Origin: Hetaerina americana
Lineage: Eukaryota; Arthropoda; Insecta; Odonata; Calopterygidae
Direction: 5' to 3'
Assembly: GCA_022747635.1 (NCBI GenBank)
Contig: JAKTNV010000018.1
Span: 248,001-312,000 of the forward strand
DNA: 64,000 nt
The notes under the pieces were generated by a model. It was not told where the DNA came from, ran no database searches, and saw only the letters and a program-made list of their open reading frames with translations. The position numbers and the translations under genes were made by a program. Positions 57,700-64,000 of this stretch are shown in pieces; the first letter of the stretch is position 1, and every line of letters starts with the position of its first letter.

Positions 57700-58060
57700 C
57701 GATGTCTCCTCACCGAGGCCCAAGTAATGCAATTAGCGGCGTTGACCGCGCCCCCCGGCCTCCGTCCCTCGCCCTTCCCCCTCCGAAAGTAAATAAATGC
57801 CACCATTCCATCCCCTCCCCCCCTTTGGTCGAGTCCCTGCCGACTTTTACCTCGGAATCATGGGTCTCCCTCCCTCGTCCGTCACCGCTCGGCTATTAAT
57901 CATCCCCCCCGCATAGCAAAGCCTTCTCTTCTCCCCTTAATTTCCATCTCGCCCCACCCCCAACCCCTCTTCCCTCCCTCCTCCACCACTCGCCTCCCCC
58001 TCACTCGTCTCCTCCCCACGATCGTCTCCCATGTTCCGAATTCCGCCCGCGTCGGGGGCA
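57700..58060. other. C-rich low-complexity region
   Basis: Pyrimidine-rich, with CCCC runs at 57756-57840 and 57900-58020; no coding signal. Confidence 0.5.
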
Positions 58061-58365
58061 TTTCTCATCGTAACGCGTAATTGGCGTCCAGATGCTGATT
58101 GCCTCGGCTCCGTGACGTGATCGACCCGCAATATCCGCAAAATATTGATTGTTGACCTCAAATACCTACAGTAACGAAATGATATCCTGACTCGAGATCA
58201 GTGCCTTGGTCGAAAATTTGTAATCATCTCAATGTTATAAGAAAGCACGAACTTGAATGGTAAATAAAGTAAATGAAATTATTTTAAATATTTTTGACAT
58301 GAGGTCATGCACAATATTTATTCCTCTAACTAACAACCAATTCCTCAACTTGCCTCATATCAATA

Positions 58366-59229
58366 TTCAGTTTCTGTCCCAAAAGTAGTAGGACTTATTT
58401 CCTCCCAGATGAACGGTTGGACGGGCGGCGGTTTCTCTGGCCGGGTTCGAGGGAGGGGAGTCTCAGGAAAGGTTGGAGGACGGCAGTAGTTGGCTCCCAG
58501 CCTTTGCAAAGTGCAGATCGTTCGTTTGCGAAACCACTATAACGTATCCTCGTTACGCTCCGTCATAAACCGGTTTTTGGATCAGTGCTACGCTATGAAA
58601 TTTTGCGTGAAACTGGAAATAAATCTTGAAAGAGACTCATTAAATGTTCAAGGCAACTTATGATGATAAGGCCATGGGTAGAACGGGTGTTTTTGGTTGA
58701 CACAAGTCGTTTCGGGAGTGTAGAGAAGATGTTGAAGGCACCGATCGGTCAGGACGCCCTTCGACCTCAAAAAGTGACGCAAACTTGCATGAGTGAAGGT
58801 TTTTGGACAGGGGTGGCATTCCTAAAAGTGATGTGCATCGACTTGCGAGGGAAAACAGGCGCATGGGAAAGGTCCGAAGTTGGTGCCGCGAGTGCTCTCG
58901 GACGAACCAAAGGAAACTCGCACGCGGATCTCTGCCAAGAACTTCTCGATCAAAACCACAGTCACCCTTCAGCCCTGACCTTGTCCCACCGGACTTCTTC
59001 CCTTTACCCCACCACAAATCCGTTTTGAAAGGTCTTAGCCACGGCTCGATGGAAGCGTGCCGTGACGAGGAAGATCTTCCCGAATGCATACGAGGCTTGG
59101 AAAACACGCTGGCACAGCGGCGGGTGGACGAACAAGCTTGCTACTTGGAAGACTTTTGAGTCAATGTATCAATTCTGGCAATACATTTTTTAAATCGACT
59201 CAATCCTACCACATTTGGGACATACCTTG
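58366..59229 (+). mobile_element. Mariner, family M3, internally deleted
   Basis: Both termini are present: 'ctgtcccaaaagtagtagga' and the reverse complement of 'tcctaccacatttgggaca', with TA at 58364-58365 and 59230-59231. The plus strand reads, in changing frames, an HTH with 'FREC' and 'REDVEGTDRSGRPST', then 'SPDLVPPDFFPLPHHKS' (third catalytic block) and a C-terminal 'CIRGLENTLAQR'. The segment with the first and second catalytic aspartates is deleted. It is the most complete M3 copy here. Confidence 0.85.
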
Positions 59230-59661
59230 TATTCTCCACATCTGGCTCCTTTTTCCTACCTGGACCTCTGTCAAACCCTACCACGGCCAGCCGCCTCCTG
59301 CCCCGGTCGCCGTCCTATCCCTTCGATTCCCCGCACCTTCCCCGGTCCCTCCCTTCATCCGCACCGCCCTCCGAGTCCACGCCGCGGGAGGTCCAGCGCC
59401 CGCCAAAGCATTCCTCCCTTTCCACTCGCAGTTCCAGGCACCTCTGCCCCATACACACAACCACTCAATCTTCCCATCCTTAAAAATATAATCCATATTC
59501 TTACTCCTAAAACGTTATGACTCGGTGTTCAGGCTGTCTTGTCTATTTCGTTTACCTTTTTCATGGCGTGAGTAGTTTTCTTTTGTTCTGGGTCGCGAGA
59601 TGAGAAGGGAGTCTCCGGGGGGATGGAGGAAAATTTGCTCTTTTTTTATTCATCTTTATAA
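59230..59661. other. Possible 5' flank of the Penelope-like element
   Basis: C-rich sequence without a recognised gene, between the mariner end and the open frame of the Penelope-like element. The true 5' limit of that element was not identified. Confidence 0.35.
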
Positions 59662-61581
59662 CAGTATCCTTGGGGAGGAAGGAACAATTTCCCCTCCCTC
59701 CCGCGAGCACCCTCCCGACCTTCCCCAAAGGCCCATTCTGCGTTTAATTCACCCGGAGACACTTCCTCCTCTTCCGCATTTAGTCCACCGAGCCGTTGCC
59801 ACCAACAAAACCCTTCTCAATCCGTCCCTTCCCCGCCGGCTGACCAAGCAAAAGATACTGCCGAACACGTGCTGAACCTCTCTAGCACAACGCTGAATGA
59901 GCACCAAACCTCTCTTCTGGGAAAAGGCCTCTCTTTTTCCCCCACCCCCAAGGTTAATCACGTGACCATCCTCGCAGACGTCATCAATTTTGCCAGAAAT
60001 CTTAGATGGCGACATTTCTGGGCGATGCAACCCGCCACTCAATCCCCGGCACACACACACAGCGCTCTCACCAAGTTCCGGCCGCCTTCCCACCTTGAGC
60101 CTCCACCGCTCCCTCCAAATCACCCGGTCGAAATCTTTATCAATCTTCTCCTGTCCAAAACATCTAGTCCTTCTTTCCTTAAATCTCTAAATCCGAAAAC
60201 TAATCTCTCCCCGGCCGAATTAGCTGAGTTAAAAAAACTCACACGCAACCCCAACCTAGTCATCACTTCTGCCGACAAGGGTTCGACAGTTGTAATCCTA
60301 AACACTACAGACTACCTTCAAGAATGCAACAGATTACTCTCCGACACTTCCTCCTATCAACATATTCCTGCTGACCCTAACCCCGCATTCCAAAAAGAAA
60401 TAATCGCTTTCCTCCGAGACAATGGCCCTAAGGAGAATCTTTCCCCCAGGGACATCTCCCTCCTTTCCCCTTCCCAACCTCACACCCCTCACTTCTACAT
60501 CCTTCCTAAGATCCACAAACCCAACAACCCAGGCCGCCCTATAGTCTCCTCGCGTAGCTCTCCGACCGAAAGAATTTCCGCCTTCGTGGACCACTATCTC
60601 CAACCTTTAGTTCACTCCCTACCCTCCTTTATCAAAGATACCTACCACTTCCTCAGATTGCTCCACTCAACTTCACTCCCTCCTGACACCCAAATTACTA
60701 TGGCTACAATCGATGTCACCTCCTTATACACATCCATTCCTCACCAAGAAGGCCTTTCTTCCCTACGTTACTTCCTCTCCAAACGCCCTACCCCTCAAAT
60801 CCCCAGTACCGATTTTCTCATTGATCTTTCCAACTTCATTCTCACCCGCAACTCCTTTTCTTTCAACAATAACCATTACCTCCAAATAAAGGGCTGTGCC
60901 ATGGGTAGCAGATTCAGCCCTTCATATGCAAACCTCCACCTCGGTGTCCTGGAAGAGAATTTCCTTTCCAACTATCCTCTGCAACCTCTCCTGTGGCTCC
61001 GATACATTGACGACATCTTTCTACTATGGCCACACGGCATAGATTCCCTCAATTCCTTCATCTCCAAACTCAATGATTCCTCATCTTTGTCTTTCACCTC
61101 GACCATTTCATCCTCTCAGATTACCTTCCTCGATGTTAATATTTCCCTCAGCAACAACAAATTCCTTACCTCTGTTCACACCAAACCTACTAATAAGCAG
61201 CAATACCTTCATTACAGCAGTTGTCACCCCTCCCATACCAAGCGCTCCCTCCCTTACTCTCTTTCTATCCGCGGTCACCGCATTTGCAACCATCCCGAAT
61301 CCCTTAACAAATACCTTAACAACCTTCACCACTCCCTCCTCCAACGAGGATACCCTGATTCTCTCCTCCATATAAAAAAATACTTAAACATTCCTACACC
61401 CCCAAGCCTGCGTCAACCACAGACTCCCAGCCTCTCTCAATCTGTACGACCTACTTCCCAGGCATTCAGTCTCTCAAAGTCATCCTCAAAGACCTATTCC
61501 CCATCCTCAAAAATCACAACACTTCCTCCAACCTTCTCCCCAATTGCCCCTCTGTCACCTTCAAACGTCCCGCCAACCTAG
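59662..61581 (+). pseudogene. PLE reverse transcriptase frame
   Basis: Open without an ATG from the codon after the stop at 59659. The PLE-specific N-terminal region starts near 59869 (GTG codon) with 'NLSSTTLNEHQTSLLGKGLS'. RT motifs follow: 'HFYILPKIHKPNNPGRPIVS' (motif 1-2, near 60490-60550), 'IDVTSLYTSIPHQEG' (motif A, near 60711), 'IKGCAMGSRFSPSYANLHLG' (motif B, near 60890), 'RYIDDIF' (catalytic, about 61000-61020) and 'FLDVNISL' plus 'HTKPTNKQQYLHYSSCHPSH' (thumb, typical of PLEs). After A7 at 61374-61380 the frame loses homology and ends at 61581. The catalytic residues look intact. Confidence 0.9.
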
Positions 61582-62060
61582 CAGATATCCTCAAATCCAC
61601 CAGGCCGCTCTCAAAATCCCCTCACACCCCCAGAGCCATACCCACTCCATGTCATCGAGCAAGATGCAAAACCTGCCCTATTTTCACCACTCCACCCCAC
61701 TCCATCCCACCATTTAACTCTCTCCCGCCCTTCCCCTATTCCTCTTGCACTTCCAAGAATGTAGTTTATCTTCTTACCTGTAAACTCTGCCCGTCATTTT
61801 ACATAGGCCAATGTTCCACACCACTTAACATTAGGATTAACAACCACCGCGCCTCGTGCAATCCCTCCTCCCCGTCCGCGGGTGTCCCCATCCCTAAACA
61901 TGCTTCCCATCATAATACCCCCTTCAACCAGTGTTACAATGTTTCCATCCTAGCGTCCCTTCCCACATCCGATAACCCTATAGAATTAAAAACCCTTGAA
62001 TTGGCTTTCATTTACATCTGTATGGCCTATCAGCATCCGGGCCTCAATGTCGTTCACTGA
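61371..62060 (+). pseudogene. PLE GIY-YIG-like endonuclease frame (-1 relative to RT)
   Basis: From the A7 run the frame one base back reads 'PLSICTTYFPGIQSLKVILK', 'TFKRPANLADILKSTRP', then a Cys/His cluster ('CHRARCKTCPIF'), and 'KNVVYLLTCKLCPSFYIGQC' followed by 'LNIRINNHRASC', and ends at tga (62058-62060). The 'VYLLTC..C..FYIGQ' and 'R.NNHR' blocks are the PLE form of the GIY-YIG nuclease, which cuts target DNA. It continues the RT protein after a single -1 shift, so this is one protein of about 730 residues (counted from the GTG at 59869) broken by one base. Confidence 0.88.
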
Positions 62061-62223
62061 TGGGAGTGGCCTAAAACTGTTACTTTCACCCCTTCCCTCT
62101 CCCTTTCCTCTCCCCAACCATTCCTTTCACCCCTCCTTCGCCTCCCGTTCTCCCCTTCCCCTGGGCCCCTTCCCTTTCTCTCGCACCCCTCACCTCAACA
62201 ATTCCAGCAGTCATTACTTCTAT

Positions 62224-62257
62224 CTCTTCAGAGGAAGACGGATTGTTTCCGTCGAAA
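62224..62257 (+). ncRNA. Degenerate hammerhead-like motif in PLE 3' UTR (candidate)
   Basis: A 6-bp stem 'gacgga'/'tccgtc' (62237-62242 with 62248-62253) is followed by GAAA. The segment before the stem ('cttcagagga') resembles the CTGAAGA(GG) core but with changes. It sits at the same place relative to the 3' end as the better motif at 54503. Cleavage is unlikely in this copy. Confidence 0.3.
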
Positions 62258-62326
62258 TATCAAGAAAATACGTGTGAGTGTTCTCTTTTTTTGTGTTTCT
62301 ATATTATGTGTTACTGTGTATTGTAC

Positions 62327-62328
<2 letters not shown>

Positions 62329-62396
<68 letters not shown>
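62329..62396. repeat. (TA)n array between converging PLE and RTE 3' ends
   Basis: TA repeat flanked by the 3' end of the PLE on the left and a T-rich run plus the 3' hairpin of RTE copy D on the right. Confidence 0.95.
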
Positions 62397-62401
<5 letters not shown>

Positions 62402-62405
<4 letters not shown>

Positions 62406-63814
62406 TTTAAGGTAATCTACCGGTTAAGGTAGTTTTTTGGATGGACACAACTACCAAACAAATATTTTCTTACTCCTAACAAAACACAAAATCCATCATC
62501 CTACTCTATATCAGGTCCCTCTTCATCTCTGAGTACTTTCTTCCTCCCTTCATCCCGTCCAACATCCCTATCCTGTTCCTTCCCCTTCCTCTTTTGCCCA
62601 ACATTCTACCCTCTATCACAGTCTTCAACATCCCACTGCCGGTCAACACACCCTTCAGCCACTTTTCCTGCCTCCATAGAATCGCTCTCAACAAACCCCT
62701 CTCTTCGCCCACCATACCAAGTACTTCCTCATTTGTTTTCTTCTCTGTCCATTTCAACTTCTCCATTCTTCTCCACACCCACATTTCAAAAGCCTCCAAT
62801 CTACGTCTATCCTCCTGCTTCAATGACCACGTTTCCGCACCGTACATAGCTACGCTCCATATCAAAGTTTTTACGAGTCTTTTCTTAACATCCTTACTCA
62901 AAGTCCCCGTCATCAACTCCCTCCTCCTTGTTAAAGCCTCTTTGCCTAGAGCAATTTTTCTCCTTACGTCCCTACTACTTTGACCGTGTTGGTCCAAAAT
63001 ACCACCGAGATACGTAAACTGCTCTACCTGCTCTAGTTTTTGCCCTCCTATTTTAATGTTAAGCTTGGCCTTCTTCTTTCTAGAAAATTGCATTACCCTT
63101 GTTTTCTTAATATTGATTCTCATCCCATACCTGTCGCACTGAATTTCCAATTCACTCAGCAATGATTGCAGCCCCTTGGCTGACTGACAAACTAAGGCTT
63201 GGTCATCAGCAAACCTAACTGATTTTACGAAGGCCCCGCCCACTTTCATTCCTACCTCAGGTTCTTCCCATGCCTCTTTAATCATTTCCTATGCATACAG
63301 GTTGAACAGCAACGGTGATAATGGGCAACCCTGCCTCACACCCCTTCCTAACACTGCCCATCCTGACTCCCCGTTTCCCACCCGCACCTGAGCAGTCTGA
63401 GACATGTACAGGTTGCGGATTAGCCTCCTTTCCCTCCAATCTATTCCTATTTTCTGCAATATACTCATTGGTTTTTCCCAATTCACCCTATCAAACGCTT
63501 TTTCAAAATCTACGAAACAGGCAAATACCTCCTGGTTGTGTTCTATATTCCTCTCGATTAATAATCTCATTACTGCGTACCTCTCCCCTTCCTAAACCCA
63601 AACTGATCATCCCCTAAGTAATCATTTGCCCTACTCTCTATCCTTTTGTTTATGATCCTGAGAGAAACTTTAGCTGCGTGGGAAATCAAACTAATTGTCC
63701 AATAGTCCTCACATGACGTGGCCTTTACCTTTTTCGGAATAGGAACTAAAACTGATCTCACAAAGTCTTCCGGCCAGATTCTCTCCTCATAAATACAACG
63801 GATCAGCCCATATA
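62402..63814 (-). mobile_element. RTE-like retrotransposon, copy D (3' part)
   Basis: Minus strand. The 3' hairpin 'ctaccttaaccggtag' lies at the left end. A 259-codon open frame (62506-63285) carries 'VRFADDQALVCQSAKGLQ' (the FADD active site), 'EQFTYLGGILDQHGQ', 'WSVAMYGAETWSLKQEDRRR' and the family C-terminus. Upstream RT parts lie at 63289-63570 ('FVDFEKAFDRVNWEK', 'RQGCPLSPLLFNLYA') and about 63570-63814 ('KATSCEDYWTISLISHAAKV'), with frame changes between them. A mariner inserted at a TA at 63813 cuts the copy, and the rest lies beyond the window. Confidence 0.9.
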
Positions 63815-64000
63815 CTACCTTGATCAAAAAGTTCCCGGAATAACCACCGTGTGGCGCTCCCATCGTTCCGATTTGAGTTCTGTTTTTTTTTGTTAAATTG
63901 GTACATCTGTTGTTGATATTCCCTTTAAATCTTAGTGTCATAACTTGACATTTGCAAAAGTTACGTAGCCAAGAGTACATCTATCTCTGTGTGTGTTGGC
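63815..64000 (+). mobile_element. Mariner family M1, copy 3 (partial at window edge)
   Basis: The terminus 'ctaccttgatcaaaaagttc' follows TA (63813-63814) and matches the M1 right-hand inverted repeat. The next 150 bp are the 5' UTR of the M1 transposase, in plus orientation, ending before the ATG. The insertion splits RTE copy D ('gatcagccca' before, instead of continuing into 'tatagcctctt'). Confidence 0.95.

Larger units (their letters stand above)
59662..62328 (+). mobile_element. Penelope-like retroelement (PLE)
   Basis: The element encodes a Penelope-type reverse transcriptase followed by a GIY-YIG-like endonuclease in the order typical of PLEs, separated here by one frame change. A 3' UTR of about 260 bp ends at a (TA)n array that it shares, 3' end to 3' end, with RTE copy D. 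No ATG starts the open frame, so the 5' end is probably truncated. PLEs are a retroelement class related to telomerase that integrates with its own endonuclease. Confidence 0.9.

Noticed and set aside
63570..63980. 136-aa minus ORF joining mariner and RTE sequence
   Set aside because: Chance read-through across the insertion junction of mariner copy 3 into RTE copy D; not a fusion gene.

Overview
The window looks like intergenic and intronic DNA from an arthropod, probably an insect. It has AT-rich sequence with long (TA)n arrays, at least ten lineages of mariner-like DNA transposons, several clades of non-LTR retrotransposon with microsatellite 3' tails, tRNA-derived SINEs and a Penelope-like element, and almost no uninterrupted coding sequence outside transposons. 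No bacterial, phage or viral gene set, CRISPR array, rRNA or bona fide tRNA gene was found. The species cannot be named from sequence alone.

Layout. 0-6 kb: mariner relics and 3' ends of a CR1/L2-like LINE (here LINE-2). 6-7 kb: a G/C-rich island. 7-11 kb: a degraded LINE-1 (CR1-like, TAGATG tail), a hidden Ty3/gypsy RT relic, a mariner relic and more LINE 3' ends. 11-15 kb: SINE-1, two LINE-2 ends, mariner pieces and a strong 35-bp hairpin. 15.8-17.5 kb: RTE-like copy A with an inverted 5' end. 18-19.4 kb: a mariner between 115-bp direct repeats. 20-28 kb: LINE-1, mariner derivatives, SINE-1, and strongly purine/pyrimidine-skewed blocks. 31.3-37.5 kb: two old RTE copies (B, F), each with a mariner inserted. 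38-47 kb: SINE-2, a near full-length but dead mariner and a 303-bp MITE. 47.2-50.5 kb: RTE copy C, essentially full length, between two palindromic (TA)n arrays. 50.7-54.3 kb: two 1332-bp mariner copies with intact 357-aa transposase genes. 55-62 kb: mariner derivatives and a Penelope-like element. 62.4-64 kb: RTE copy D with a third copy of the young mariner nested in it and running off the end.

The main host-gene signal consists of two short plus-strand exons. One is 99 nt at 30985-31083. The other, at 38859-38989, encodes a C-x2-C-x12-H-x5-H U1-type zinc finger resembling the ZNF385/ZNF346 dsRNA-binding finger family. Both have splice signals and both are phase 1, so they join in frame. 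The transposons between them would then lie in a 7.8-kb intron.

The elements interact mainly by nesting. RTE 3' ends repeatedly abut (TA)n arrays, mariners use TA targets (several TSDs are visible), and the youngest mariner family sits in or beside RTE copies and (TA)n arrays.
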